From contig NZ_JAKJSC010000005.1 of NCBI RefSeq assembly GCF_029029525.1, forward strand, positions 1 through 64,000: a stretch of 64,000 bases of DNA. Direction: 5' to 3'. This document shows positions 18,486 through 27,651 of the stretch, piece by piece. The number at the start of each line of letters is the position of its first letter. The first letter of the stretch is position 1. This DNA is from Labilibaculum sp. DW002. GTDB taxonomy: Bacteria > Bacteroidota > Bacteroidia > Bacteroidales > Marinifilaceae. The notes beneath the pieces are model-generated. The model worked only from the letters and a program-made list of their open reading frames with translations. It was not told the origin of the DNA and searched no databases. The translations under genes were made by a program, and so were the position numbers.

Positions 18486-19661
18486 CTATAGTAGATACCT
18501 TAATAGTTTCGCTTTTGTATTGAAATAATTATACTCTATTTCAAGGTAAGTATCAAAGCTGTCGTAATAATAGATGCTTTCTGTAAGGTATTCAATGCCA
18601 GATATTTCGCCGTAGTTCATGGCCTTTCGTAAAAGGGTGTCGTACTGCTTCTCAGAAAATACATTTTGGTAATCTTTTAAGCTAGATTTGAGGTTTGAAA
18701 AAGTTTGAAAAAGTTTTTCATACTCATTTTCTTTTTCCATTTTCTGATATGAAAATTCCTCCATATGGAATTGTTTCATCAGTTTAGCTTGTTTCACTTT
18801 GTTTTTATTCTCCCAAAGAGGGATGCTCACGCCAAGCTTTACACCATTTGCTTCTTTCATGATATCTGAACCTAAATATCGATAGCCAATTGTGATTTTG
18901 GGTAAAGAAGCGGTTTTAACCAATGAAATTTCTTTAGAAGCCATTTGTTCCGTAGAACTTAGTTGCTTTAAGTAGGGATCCGCATTAACAGCTTTTTCGA
19001 TATGCGATTTAGCATTCTCGTCTAGTTGCAGTGCAGGGTAATCTTCTAATTTAAAATCTAATTCAATACCTCCATTTTGTTTTCTAAGATCTTGCTTTAA
19101 ATTACTTATTCTGCTTTGTACCAATTGCAACTGGTTTTTAGTGTTAAGAGCTAGCATCTTAATTTTATTAAGCTCTAAAATGTTCCCATCACCGGCTTTT
19201 AGCTTCTTTTGGAAAAAGACACTCAGCTGTTCTGCATTCTTCATTCGTTTACTCAGTTCCTTATTTTGTTTGTTCCTGTAAATTAATTCGAAACAAAGCA
19301 ATTCAGATTCTAGCAAGACTTCCTGTCTAGTTTTTTCTCTGATATTTTTAAGGTTTGCTATTCTTTCTTCCTTTAGCTGATTTTTATAAATATAGCTGGT
19401 TGGGAAATCAAAACTCTGACTTAGTAAAATTTCATATGGCTTGCCCTCTGGTGAAGAAAAACTTTTTTCCCATTCAACTTCAGGGTTGGCAAGGTTGTCT
19501 AGAGAGCGAATTCCTAATTTTTGAGCTTCAAGATATTGCTGATGTGCTTTTAGTTTTGGATTGTTTTTTTCAATCTCTTTTAGAATCTCCTGAACAGAGG
19601 ATTGAGCCATTCCTTGAAAGCTTAATCCTGTTATGATGATGATTAATAGTGTTCTAAGCAT
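18486..19661 (-). CDS. TolC-family outer-membrane efflux protein of a metal RND system
   Basis: The protein has 391 residues with a signal peptide (cleavage near GMAQS). It contains two long coiled-coil halves typical of the TolC/CusC outer-membrane channel, rich in Lys/Glu heptads (about 25-200 and 215-390). It would form the exit duct through the outer membrane for the pump encoded immediately upstream. Its start overlaps the RND stop by 8 bp (19654-19661), so translation is coupled. It is the last gene of the minus-strand operon. It is slightly short for the family and lacks a lipobox. Confidence 0.88.
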   Translation of the reverse strand: MLRTLLIIIITGLSFQGMAQSSVQEILKEIEKNNPKLKAHQQYLEAQKLGIRSLDNLANPEVEWEKSFSSPEGKPYEILLSQSFDFPTSYIYKNQLKEERIANLKNIREKTRQEVLLESELLCFELIYRNKQNKELSKRMKNAEQLSVFFQKKLKAGDGNILELNKIKMLALNTKNQLQLVQSRISNLKQDLRKQNGGIELDFKLEDYPALQLDENAKSHIEKAVNADPYLKQLSSTEQMASKEISLVKTASLPKITIGYRYLGSDIMKEANGVKLGVSIPLWENKNKVKQAKLMKQFHMEEFSYQKMEKENEYEKLFQTFSNLKSSLKDYQNVFSEKQYDTLLRKAMNYGEISGIEYLTESIYYYDSFDTYLEIEYNYFNTKAKLLRYLL

Positions 19662-22600
19662 TTTCTTTGTTTTTAGAGTTCAGCAACAAATACACAATCG
19701 GAATAATGTAAATATTTAATAAAGTAGATGTTAATAATCCACCCAGAATAACAACTGCCATTGGACTTTGAATTTCATTCCCTGGCTCATCACCAGCCAA
19801 TGCCATAGGTATCAATGCTAAAGCAGCTGTTAATGCTGTCATTAGAATTGGACTTAGTCGGTGGATAGATCCTTGTACAATAATTTCCTTTATCTCGATA
19901 CCCTTAGCAAGCATATTCTGGTAATTGGAGATGAGCAGAATACCATTACGGGTGGCAATACCAAAGAGGGTAATGAAACCGATAATAGCCGGAATACTCA
20001 ACATGCCCGAAGTAAAATAGATGGTAAATACACCACCAATAAGTGCTAGCGGTAGATTAATTAAAATAATACTAGCTAACTGAAACGATTTAAACTCCTG
20101 AAATAATAATAGGAAAATAATCAAAAGACTAAACAAAGAAGCAATCATCAATGTACGAGAGGCTTTTGCTTCACTTTCAAACTGACCGCCATATTCAATT
20201 CTGTAACTTTCGGGTAGCACGATGTCTTGATCTACATTGTTTTGGATGTCATTAACAACACTTCGTAAATCACGATCGGCAACATTGGCTGATACAACCA
20301 GCTTCCGCTGAACATTCTCACGACCAACCGTATTCGGTCCTGATTGTGATTTGATATCCGCAACATAGCTAAATGGAATTTTCTTACCATCCCATGTATC
20401 AATCAAAGCATTGCGTAGGGCGTTGATATTGCCACGATTTTCTTCGTCATATCGGACAACAAGGTCAAAGGCTTTTACGCCTTCAAAAACGTCTGATACT
20501 TTTTCGCCGGCAAAGGCGATATCTATAAAGTCAGAGAAATCTGAAATAGAAATACCATATTTGGCCAACATATCACGCTTAGGGCGGATCTGAATTTGTG
20601 GGATTTCAACTTGCTGCTCCACATTCACATCCACAACACCTTCAATTTGATCTATCGAGCTTTTAATTTCATTGGCCATTTGAAACATTTTAGACAAATC
20701 TGAGCCAAATATTTTAATGGCGATATTCGCTTTAGTTCCCGATAGGATATGATCAATTCTATGACTTAAGGGTTGACCGATTGCAAAGTTAACACCAGCA
20801 ATCTGCCCCAACTTTTCCCTTACTTCAGCAAGGAATTCAGCCTTGGTTCTGTCTGTTAGGGTAAAAGGTACTTCAATCTCCGAGGTATTCACTCCAAAAG
20901 AGTGTTCATCCAACTCGGCACGACCGGTACGACGAGCTGTTAATCTTGCTTCAGGTATGGTCATTAGAGCCTTTTCCGCAATATTCTTGATTTTATTCGA
21001 TTCTTCAAGAGAGATACCAGGTTTTGTAATGGCCGTAATCGTTAAAGAACCTTCATTAAAGTCAGGAAGGAAATTTCGACCTAATCCGGTAAGGATAAAA
21101 ACAGAACCAATAAACAGGACAAATGTGCCTGCTAAAACCCACTTTTTGTAATCTAAAGCCTTTTCTAACGAACTTTTGTACCATTTGTTTAGCTTAGTTA
21201 CCAACCAACTCTCTTTGCTCTTTTTAGTTAACATTTTGTCGCCTGTTAGCATAAAACTACAAAGTACGGGTGTTACGGTAAGTGCCGTGATTAAAGATGC
21301 AAATAGCGACACAATAAAGGCAATTCCCAGAGGTTGAAGCATTCGACCTTCCATTCCTGACAGGAAAAAGAGAGGTATAAAGGCTGCAATAATAATAAAG
21401 GTTGCATTTATAATAGAGGAACGAATTTCGCACGAAGCATTATAGATAACGGTAAGTGATTTTTCACGTTTCTCTTTTGGGAGCTTGAAATTCTGACGAA
21501 GCCGTTTGTAAACATTCTCAACATCGATAATCGCATCATCTACAAGGTCGCCAATGGCAATAGCCATACCACCCAAGGTCATGGTATTAATGGTAATGCC
21601 TAAAAATTTTAAAGTGATCATGGTTGCCAAAAGCGATATTGGAATGGCCAAAAGTGATATGATTGTTGTTCTGTAGTTCATTAGGAACACCAATAAAATA
21701 ACAATCACAAAAATGGAACCCTCCAGTAATGCTTTCTGTACATTACTAATGGATGAATTGATAAAATCAGCCTGACGGAAAATGTGGGTGTTAACTTTCA
21801 CATCTTCAGGAAGTGATTTTGATAATTTTTCGATCGAATCATCCAGTTTTTCAGTCAGCTTAAGCGTGTTGATACCCGGTTGTTTTTTAACCGTTAACAA
21901 GACAGCTTGTTTGCTGTTAATGGTTCCCAAGCCAATTTTTGGTGCTGCTGCCGCTTTTACCTCGGCAATATCACTAATTCGTATGGGTACATTGTTGTAT
22001 ACTTTAACCACTGAATTCCCCAGTTTATTCACATCAGAAGTACGAGCCATACCACGTATGTTGTACTGGTTTCCAAATTCGTTGATGAAACCGCCCGCTG
22101 AGTTTTGATTGGTCGCATTGGCTGCTTCCATTAGTTCATCCAAACTGATGTTGTAATGACGCATTTTTTGAGGATTGGCCTGAATTTGGTATTGCTTGTA
22201 ATCACCACCGGTAACAACAACCTGTGCAATGCCGTTGATGGCAAGCAGTTGGGGGCGAATACTCCAGTCGGCCAAGGTTCTCAAATCCATAGGAGAAATA
22301 CTGTCTGATTGCAATCCAATCATTAAAACTTCACCCATTATTGAAGACTGGGGAGCTAAACTTGGATTTCCAGCACCTTCTGGTAAACTCTCAGAAACTG
22401 CCATTAACTTTTCACTCACAATTTGGCGAGCTAAGTAAATATCGGTTCCCCATTCGAATTCAACCCATACGATGGAGAATCCAGCCGACGAAGATGAACG
22501 TAAACGTCTGATATTAGTGGCGCCATTAACGGCAGTTTCGATTTGGAAGGTCACCAGTTTTTCGACTTCTTCAGGTGCCATTCCGTGTGCTTCAGTCATC

Positions 22601-22746
22601 ACAACCACCGTTGGGGCAGTCAGATCCGGAAACACATCAACATCCATATTGGCTGTTGTGTAGCTACCGCCAATAATCAGGAGGAAGGCTGCAAACATGA
22701 CCAATATACGGTTGTGTAGTGCGTATTGTATGATATTATTTAACAC
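19654..22746 (-). CDS. CusA/CzcA-type heavy-metal RND efflux pump
   Basis: The protein has 1030 residues with the 12-helix RND layout: one N-terminal helix (about 12-30), a large periplasmic loop, helices about 335-540, a second loop and helices about 855-1020. Heavy-metal RND motifs include DVFPDLTAPTVVV and GGMAIAIGDLVDDAIIDVEN with the acidic residues of the proton relay in helix 4. It would pump metal ions (Cu/Ag or Co/Zn/Cd class) from periplasm or cytoplasm through TolC using proton influx. The metal cannot be read from the sequence alone. Next to the adaptor (33 bp upstream) and TolC (8-bp overlap). Confidence 0.93.
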   Translation of the reverse strand: MLNNIIQYALHNRILVMFAAFLLIIGGSYTTANMDVDVFPDLTAPTVVVMTEAHGMAPEEVEKLVTFQIETAVNGATNIRRLRSSSSAGFSIVWVEFEWGTDIYLARQIVSEKLMAVSESLPEGAGNPSLAPQSSIMGEVLMIGLQSDSISPMDLRTLADWSIRPQLLAINGIAQVVVTGGDYKQYQIQANPQKMRHYNISLDELMEAANATNQNSAGGFINEFGNQYNIRGMARTSDVNKLGNSVVKVYNNVPIRISDIAEVKAAAAPKIGLGTINSKQAVLLTVKKQPGINTLKLTEKLDDSIEKLSKSLPEDVKVNTHIFRQADFINSSISNVQKALLEGSIFVIVILLVFLMNYRTTIISLLAIPISLLATMITLKFLGITINTMTLGGMAIAIGDLVDDAIIDVENVYKRLRQNFKLPKEKREKSLTVIYNASCEIRSSIINATFIIIAAFIPLFFLSGMEGRMLQPLGIAFIVSLFASLITALTVTPVLCSFMLTGDKMLTKKSKESWLVTKLNKWYKSSLEKALDYKKWVLAGTFVLFIGSVFILTGLGRNFLPDFNEGSLTITAITKPGISLEESNKIKNIAEKALMTIPEARLTARRTGRAELDEHSFGVNTSEIEVPFTLTDRTKAEFLAEVREKLGQIAGVNFAIGQPLSHRIDHILSGTKANIAIKIFGSDLSKMFQMANEIKSSIDQIEGVVDVNVEQQVEIPQIQIRPKRDMLAKYGISISDFSDFIDIAFAGEKVSDVFEGVKAFDLVVRYDEENRGNINALRNALIDTWDGKKIPFSYVADIKSQSGPNTVGRENVQRKLVVSANVADRDLRSVVNDIQNNVDQDIVLPESYRIEYGGQFESEAKASRTLMIASLFSLLIIFLLLFQEFKSFQLASIILINLPLALIGGVFTIYFTSGMLSIPAIIGFITLFGIATRNGILLISNYQNMLAKGIEIKEIIVQGSIHRLSPILMTALTAALALIPMALAGDEPGNEIQSPMAVVILGGLLTSTLLNIYIIPIVYLLLNSKNKENA

Positions 22747-22779
22747 GATATTTTAAATTTTAGTTTTTGTAAAATTGGT

Positions 22780-24300
22780 TTAATGTTCATGCGAATGAGC
22801 TGGTAAAGCACCTGCCATTGAGGCTAACTTTACAAAATAAGCTCCTTTGCTTACTACTCGTTCGCCAGCTTTTAGTCCTGAAGTAATTTCTACCTCTTGG
22901 CCATTGCTAACACCAATATTTACAAATCGTTTTTCGAAACTTTCGCCTGATATCTGCACAAATACATATTTTAAACCTTGATCTTCAAGGATAGCAGACT
23001 TTTTAATGTGAAGAACATTATTTGTGCGTTCAGATTTTAGATAGACTTCTACAAAAGAACCAGCATACAAATCAGCTGTTAAATCCAATTCGAAATACAA
23101 AGGAGTTGTGTAGTCTTCTTCATGAATGTCTTTTCCATAAGCTATCAATCTACCGTTCAGATCTTCTGTGTTAAATATCTCATCACGATAAGGAAGTCTG
23201 AAGTTGGCAGATTTAATACTTGCCAAATGCTTTAGGTGCTTTTGGTAAACATCTGCCTTTAATAGTAGTTTTGAACCCTGATCAACCTTTGCCAAAACAG
23301 TTCCTTTTTCGACATATTGGCCTTCTCGAACATAAACAGCACAAATAAAGCCGGTAACTGGCGAGTTGATTTTTAAGCCATTGGCATTGTAGCCTTTGTT
23401 GATGCTATTAAATCTTACTTCAGCATTTTCAAAATTACTTTTGGCTTCGATGAATTCTTTCTCCGAAACAATTTGGTCTTCGCGTAAGGTTCTGGTTCTT
23501 TCGAATTCAGATTTAGCCTTGGTTAAATCCGTTTTAGCTTTTGTATATTCTGTCGAGATATTGTTTCCGGCTAACTCTTTTCCTGATAAAATGAAAATTG
23601 GTGTATTTTTCTTTATTGTTTTACCAGCAAGAATATCGTTCGATTGAAAATGAACAATTCCATTACTTTTTGCTACAATTTGCTTTTCCATGTTCACAGC
23701 AGGTAGAAGAGTTCCTGTTGTTTTAATAACTTCTTGGAAGGGAGTTTTTTGAGCTTCCGAAGTTGCAAAATCAATTTTCCAGGCTTGTTCTTTTAGAAAA
23801 GTTATTCCTTCGTCTTCCGCAGGTTTGTTTGCATCTGCTTCAGCATGATCTTTATAAACACGAATGTTTTTTGCTGTGAAACGTTCCTTTCCATATTTTG
23901 ATTCAATATCGAATACTAAGGTGTAAACGCCAGCTTCTTTGGCTTGAATGCTTGGCGTAAATATTCCATCTCGTGCAGGGGCTTCAATTGTTTGGCGAAC
24001 TCCCTTTTTCCCTTTTATCAGGCTAACTGTAAATTTACCTTCGGTGTAGGGTTTATACGATTCCAGATTGGTTAGGTGAGCAAGGAATTTAGTCGAATGA
24101 CCCAACATCATGGTTGGAAATTCTACAAAAAGCTCTGTGCTTTCATTAAATAAAGTCAAGCTCTCTGTGGCATGATCTTCGTGGGCTTCTGCTCCCGCTG
24201 AATGATCATGTCCTTCGTGACCTGCATTGGAATTGCCCGCAGACTGACAGGCTGCTAATAGGATTGTTAAGCAAAAGCTTATCCAGATATATCTTCTCAT
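22780..24300 (-). CDS. Periplasmic adaptor lipoprotein of the metal RND pump, with His-rich N-terminus
   Basis: The protein has 506 residues. The lipobox LAAC (Cys about 18) is followed by a His/Asp-rich stretch (HEGHDHSAGAEAHEDH), a beta domain (about 45-150), and then the membrane-fusion core: barrel-sandwich (KSNGIVHFQSNDILAGKTIK), alpha hairpin coiled coil (about 250-300), second lipoyl half (INSPVTGFICAVYVREGQYV) and beta-barrel. CusB/CzcB adaptors link the pump to TolC and can hand metal to it; the histidines suggest metal capture. The extra N-terminal beta domain is common in Bacteroidota members. Confidence 0.9.
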   Translation of the reverse strand: MRRYIWISFCLTILLAACQSAGNSNAGHEGHDHSAGAEAHEDHATESLTLFNESTELFVEFPTMMLGHSTKFLAHLTNLESYKPYTEGKFTVSLIKGKKGVRQTIEAPARDGIFTPSIQAKEAGVYTLVFDIESKYGKERFTAKNIRVYKDHAEADANKPAEDEGITFLKEQAWKIDFATSEAQKTPFQEVIKTTGTLLPAVNMEKQIVAKSNGIVHFQSNDILAGKTIKKNTPIFILSGKELAGNNISTEYTKAKTDLTKAKSEFERTRTLREDQIVSEKEFIEAKSNFENAEVRFNSINKGYNANGLKINSPVTGFICAVYVREGQYVEKGTVLAKVDQGSKLLLKADVYQKHLKHLASIKSANFRLPYRDEIFNTEDLNGRLIAYGKDIHEEDYTTPLYFELDLTADLYAGSFVEVYLKSERTNNVLHIKKSAILEDQGLKYVFVQISGESFEKRFVNIGVSNGQEVEITSGLKAGERVVSKGAYFVKLASMAGALPAHSHEH

Positions 24301-24390
24301 TTTAGTTTTTTTTGTGATAATAACTCAAAATATCAATACCAAATGATGCAAGCACTAAACCTGTTTAAGGCTTAGTGGTCGCTCTATTTC

Positions 24391-24654
24391 TTAATGTTGG
24401 TGATCGTGACCATGTTCGTGGTCATGATCATGTTTTGCATCAGCATCATGAGCTTCATTTGCAGTTGAATCAACCGTAAATTCTTCCTGATGATGATTTG
24501 CATCTGAATCATGTGAATGTCCTTCTTCACCATGCTTGTGGTCGCAATCATCGTGTTGGTGAACATCAGTTTCACTTTTTGCTTTCTTAGTAGAATTACC
24601 ACAAGAGGTAAATACAAATCCACTGATGGCTAGAATAAATAGTAATTTTTTCAT
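24391..24654 (-). CDS. His-rich small lipoprotein, probable metal chelator
   Basis: The 87-residue product has a lipoprotein signal (MKKLLFILAISGFVFTSC) and a mature part very rich in His and Asp/Glu, ending in HDHDHEHGHDHQH. No folded domain is recognised. It probably binds divalent metal at the membrane for the pump encoded 90 bp downstream. Its signal peptide is nearly the same as that of the Cys-rich lipoprotein at 25476, so the two look like paralogues whose mature parts diverged. An overlapping ORF in another frame is a by-product of the repetitive codons. Confidence 0.82.
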   Translation of the reverse strand: MKKLLFILAISGFVFTSCGNSTKKAKSETDVHQHDDCDHKHGEEGHSHDSDANHHQEEFTVDSTANEAHDADAKHDHDHEHGHDHQH

Positions 24655-24883
24655 TTGAGTAATTTTGAGTTGTGTTTTTGTGTTGATAACCTCTCTCTAA
24701 ATAAGACGTGTAGACCTATGCAGAGAGTGGGTTCATTCAAAAACGAAAAAGTATAATATTGATTATTTTGTTTGAATGGATTTCGTGTAGCAGAATTTTA
24801 TATTGTACGATGGTAAGTTTGCCTACAGCAAATAAAATTGCATGCGAAAGCAACCAGTCAACAATTTTACAATATTGATAAGC

Positions 24884-25303
24884 TTACACTAAATTTAAAC
24901 TAGGAGGACCTCTTCGAAGAGGAGAGAACCGGAGCGGTTCGGGTATTAATTGGTAATTATGAACCCTGAATTTTTGAACTTTTTGGGTGTCATTAACGTC
25001 AAAATTAATTAAATCAGCCTTAAGAAAGATCTGATATTTTACTTCTTTCTGAACTCTGTTGTGCGTTAATATACAGCAGGATTCATTGTTGGTTTCGTGT
25101 TGGTGATTCCAGTGTGCTCTATTATTACTGTGAGAATTACAAGAACCAGTATGAATGTGATGATGTGATTGTAATACGGAAACTTGATTGTTTTCAGTCT
25201 GAACTTCACTGTGATGGTGATGAGGAATTACATCATGCGCAAGCAATACCAGCATCGGTATTATCATGATCAGACATAATAATTGATTCTTTAAATTCCT
25301 CAT
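24884..25303 (-). CDS. Small membrane-anchored His-rich protein of the metal cluster
   Basis: The 139-residue product has an N-terminal hydrophobic segment (LLCLIMIIPMLVLLAHDVIP) and several histidine clusters (PHHHHSE, QSHHHIHTGSC, HWNHQH) with scattered Cys, then a less biased C-terminal half. Such proteins are common beside metal efflux genes in Bacteroidota but have no assigned function. The same strand and position suggest co-regulation with the efflux operon. The 230-bp gap to the next gene may hold its own promoter; none is clear. Confidence 0.75.
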   Translation of the reverse strand: MRNLKNQLLCLIMIIPMLVLLAHDVIPHHHHSEVQTENNQVSVLQSHHHIHTGSCNSHSNNRAHWNHQHETNNESCCILTHNRVQKEVKYQIFLKADLINFDVNDTQKVQKFRVHNYQLIPEPLRFSPLRRGPPSLNLV

Positions 25304-25419
25304 TTTCTAAAATGTATGCAACAAATATAGAGGATCGAAATTTTATTTCCAATAGCTACTAGTTGGTATTATACTTTCGTTAACATTAAAATAAATGCTT
25401 ATACAATAGTTGTTTAAAT

Positions 25420-25457
25420 AAAAACAGCCATGCAGTAAAACTACATGGCTATTTTTA
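25420..25457. terminator. Bidirectional hairpin terminator
   Basis: The arms AGCCATG and CATGGCT, extended by A and T runs on each side, form a hairpin 19 bp beyond the stop of the Cys-rich lipoprotein (minus strand). It would separate that gene from the rest of the metal cluster. Confidence 0.75.
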
Positions 25458-25475
25458 ATATGTGTTTTTTGCAAA

Positions 25476-25787
25476 TTATTTCTTGCAACAATCTTTAGTG
25501 CAATCTCCTTTGCATTCTGTTTTTGCTTCAGCAGTAGCTTCAGTCTTTTCTTTTGAACAGCATTCTGTTTTAGCTGTTTCTGTAGTTGCTTTTTCTCCAT
25601 CACAACAAGCTTTTTTAGCTTCTGCTGTGTGAGTACAACCTTTTTCACAGTCTTTTTTAAGATCTGCACTTACTTCAGTCTTTTCTTTAGAGCAACATGC
25701 TTTTTCTTCAGTAGCTGCTTTTGTTTTGTTTCCACAAGAAGTAAATACGAATCCGCAGATTGCAATGGCAAATAATAATTTTTTCAT
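25476..25787 (-). CDS. Cys-rich metallothionein-like lipoprotein
   Basis: The product has 103 residues. A lipoprotein signal (MKKLLFAIAICGFVFTSC) precedes a mature part with 12 further Cys arranged as CC or CxxxC groups between Lys/Glu/Ala-rich spacers; the block ending CCSKEKTE occurs twice. No known fold is recognised. The composition suggests thiolate binding of soft metals such as Cu(I) or Ag(I) on the periplasmic face. It is a paralogue, at least in its signal peptide, of the His-rich lipoprotein at 24391. It is a separate transcription unit, ended by a hairpin. An overlapping 108-residue frame is rejected. Confidence 0.8.
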   Translation of the reverse strand: MKKLLFAIAICGFVFTSCGNKTKAATEEKACCSKEKTEVSADLKKDCEKGCTHTAEAKKACCDGEKATTETAKTECCSKEKTEATAEAKTECKGDCTKDCCKK

Positions 25788-26029
25788 AATTGTTATTGTT
25801 TTATGATGATATAATTTTTTTTATTTTTTTTTGGCCGTGTGAATATATTGCTTATTGGTCGCAAAAACAAATCCTACATCCTTTATCAATAAACAATTAT
25901 AGTGCTTATGATATGCTGATTGAATTTTTCTCAAATTAATAAAAGAAATTGAATATGAACGGTCTGAATGAAAAAAAGACTTGACATTTTTATTTTAATA
26001 GGTTAAATTAGTTATTGCTTAATAATTAT

Positions 26030-26570
26030 TTAGTAGTTAAATAGAGTAGGAGTATGTGTTGTTGCGGTTTTATTCTTTACTGTATGAAAGAGAGATGATT
26101 GATTGTAAGTTTCGATGGCGAATTGGAATTTTTTAGTGATGATGAAATTGCAAGTAGCTTGTTCTGGTGGGTTGGGGTATTGTATTGCTTGTTCGAATAA
26201 ATGATTTAACATATCTGAATGTTGTTTTGACACTTCGGAGTGTTGTACTAACAAATCGGACAGTGTTCTGGCTCTTCGTAGTGTTGTACTAACAAATCGG
26301 ACAGTGTTCTAGCTCTTCGGAGTGATGTACTAACAAATCGGAGTGATGTTCTAGCTCTTCGTAGTGTTGCACTAACAAATCGGAGTGATGTTCTAGCTCT
26401 TCGGAGTGTTGTTTTAACTCTTCCGACTGTTGAACGAACCAAACCGAAGTGTAAAATAGTAATAGGCTAAAGAAAGTAAAATCAGAAATAAGAATTAAAT
26501 ATAGTTGTTGGAAGTGTAGAAAGACTAGAAATGGAATAAACAGTTTTATTAATAGTATAAACAAAACCAA
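26030..26570 (-). pseudogene. Membrane-anchored coiled-coil repeat protein split by two 1-bp deletions
   Basis: On the minus strand the frame starting at 26570 encodes hydrophobic segments (about 1-45) and then 14-residue coiled-coil repeats (SEELEHHSDLLVQH). Near 26299-26307 a repeat copy is one base shorter and the frame ends at CPIC. The repeat series continues in the second frame to the next short copy near 26258-26266, then in the third frame (VQHSEVSKQHSDML) for about 70 more residues to 26030. Read through both indels it is one continuous coiled-coil protein of about 180 residues. It is either a pseudogene or a gene that changes frame by repeat slippage. The original function is unknown. 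Confidence 0.65.
26240..26425 (-). repeat. 42-bp coding tandem repeats, 21-bp subunits
   Basis: About four imperfect copies of a 42-bp unit, each containing CTAACAAATCGGA and CTCTTCG on the plus strand, encode 14-residue coiled-coil repeats on the minus strand. Two copies have CGGACAGTGTTC in place of CGGAGTGATGTTC, one base shorter. Confidence 0.8.
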
Positions 26571-26579
26571 TAGTTTAAG

Positions 26580-27362
26580 ATGAGTACATCGTATTTTAAA
26601 TTCAGACAGGAAGAATTGCCTGTAGTAGGAGACATTCTTTTACAATCATTTAAACGTGATCGCAAACAATTCAAAGGATTTTCGGAAGATTATAATGATG
26701 AGTATGCGAAATCGGTAAAAGCTCAAATTGAAAAGGTTCAGGATTTGATATTGGCGCCACGATTAACTGCCGAGATTTCGAAAATTACTGAAGATTTGTA
26801 TGCCAATATGGAAGAGATTATGCCGAAGCTCGATTTGGTAGGCGCTTATGCACAAAGAGCAAATAAAAGCTTACGTGTGAGGAGTTCCGATTTTGGAGTT
26901 AAAGAGTGTAAGAAAGAATTGCGCAAAAAAAATGTGGAAGGATTTTCGATTAAAGCGACAATGGTTCTGCAAAATGTTGAGAATAATTATGAAGCGCTAG
27001 AGGCGAAAGGTTATAAAAAAGAATTGGGTACAGCAATTGAAAAATTGGCCAAGAAAATTTATGATCTGAACCTAAAACAAGAGAATAAAACGAGTGAGAG
27101 AAAACAATTGGTGGTCGAAAACCATGTCGAATTAGATAAGCTTTGGAACATGCTTACTGATATTTCCAAATTGGGTAAGTTGCTAATGAGGAAAGATAAG
27201 GCGAAAGCTGAAGATTACATGTTGACCAATGTGCTTACTAAAGTGAGAAAAGTTCCGACTAAATCGGTGAATCAAAAGAAAGTTACACCACCAGTTGCAG
27301 CCCAAACGCCAACTGCCGAGGCAAAAAAGAAAGAAGAAGAACCTCAGGTAGAAAAGGCATAA
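26580..27362 (+). CDS. Uncharacterised helical protein
   Basis: The 260-residue product has no signal peptide or membrane segment. It is almost wholly alpha-helical with many charged residues (about 1-225) and ends in a disordered Lys/Pro/Ala/Glu tail (about 230-260). I do not recognise the family with confidence. It is transcribed divergently from the frameshifted coiled-coil gene, their starts only 9 bp apart, and has its own terminator. No function is proposed. Confidence 0.75.
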   Translation: MSTSYFKFRQEELPVVGDILLQSFKRDRKQFKGFSEDYNDEYAKSVKAQIEKVQDLILAPRLTAEISKITEDLYANMEEIMPKLDLVGAYAQRANKSLRVRSSDFGVKECKKELRKKNVEGFSIKATMVLQNVENNYEALEAKGYKKELGTAIEKLAKKIYDLNLKQENKTSERKQLVVENHVELDKLWNMLTDISKLGKLLMRKDKAKAEDYMLTNVLTKVRKVPTKSVNQKKVTPPVAAQTPTAEAKKKEEEPQVEKA

Positions 27363-27385
27363 TAGGTGGTATATTTTGAATTTAA

Positions 27386-27425
27386 ACAAGAGGTCGTCTC
27401 GCAAGAGGTGGCCTCTTGTTTTGTT
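27386..27425 (+). terminator. Terminator after the helical protein gene
   Basis: ACAAGAGG pairs with CCTCTTGT around an 18-nt loop and is followed by TTTTG. Confidence 0.75.
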
Positions 27426-27578
27426 TGTAAATGCTTTTCAAATTATTTACTATGTTTTATCGGATGTTTTGTAAACAAAAACTAAATTTATGTCGGATTA
27501 AAGGAATTTTAAACTTTGCATTTACGACACATCCTTATTATTTGTGTGCTTGTGTAAATGTTACTGATAAAGGAAATG

Positions 27579-27601
27579 TAAACGTAACTAAGTTACGTTT
27601 A
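27579..27601. promoter_or_regulatory. Perfect 11-bp palindrome next to the first cassette core
   Basis: TAAACGTAACT and AGTTACGTTTA are exact inverted repeats separated by one base, ending 8 bp before the first GTT core at 27609. It could be a regulator site, a recombinase site at the left end of the array, or a short hairpin. The remaining 27426-27578 stretch shows nothing recognisable. Confidence 0.5.
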
Positions 27602-27651
27602 TATATAAGTTGTGCGTCATGTTGAAGAACAGAGAATCAAAATAATCAATC

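Noticed and set aside
20843-22663. Several plus-strand ORFs of 60-108 residues within the RND pump
   Set aside because: They are shadows of the 1030-residue minus-strand pump and have no features of their own.
25343-25669. A 108-residue minus-strand ORF overlapping the Cys-rich lipoprotein
   Set aside because: It is another frame of the repetitive AAG/CAG-rich sequence and has no signal or domain; the lipoprotein frame has both lipobox and ordered Cys pattern.
26240-26425. Short regular repeats resembling a CRISPR array
   Set aside because: The units are contiguous, without unique spacers, and encode a coiled coil; there are no cas genes.
27426-27608. Search for an integron integrase or attI site at the left end of the array
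   Set aside because: No reading frame here or elsewhere in the window shows tyrosine-recombinase features; only a short palindrome is present.
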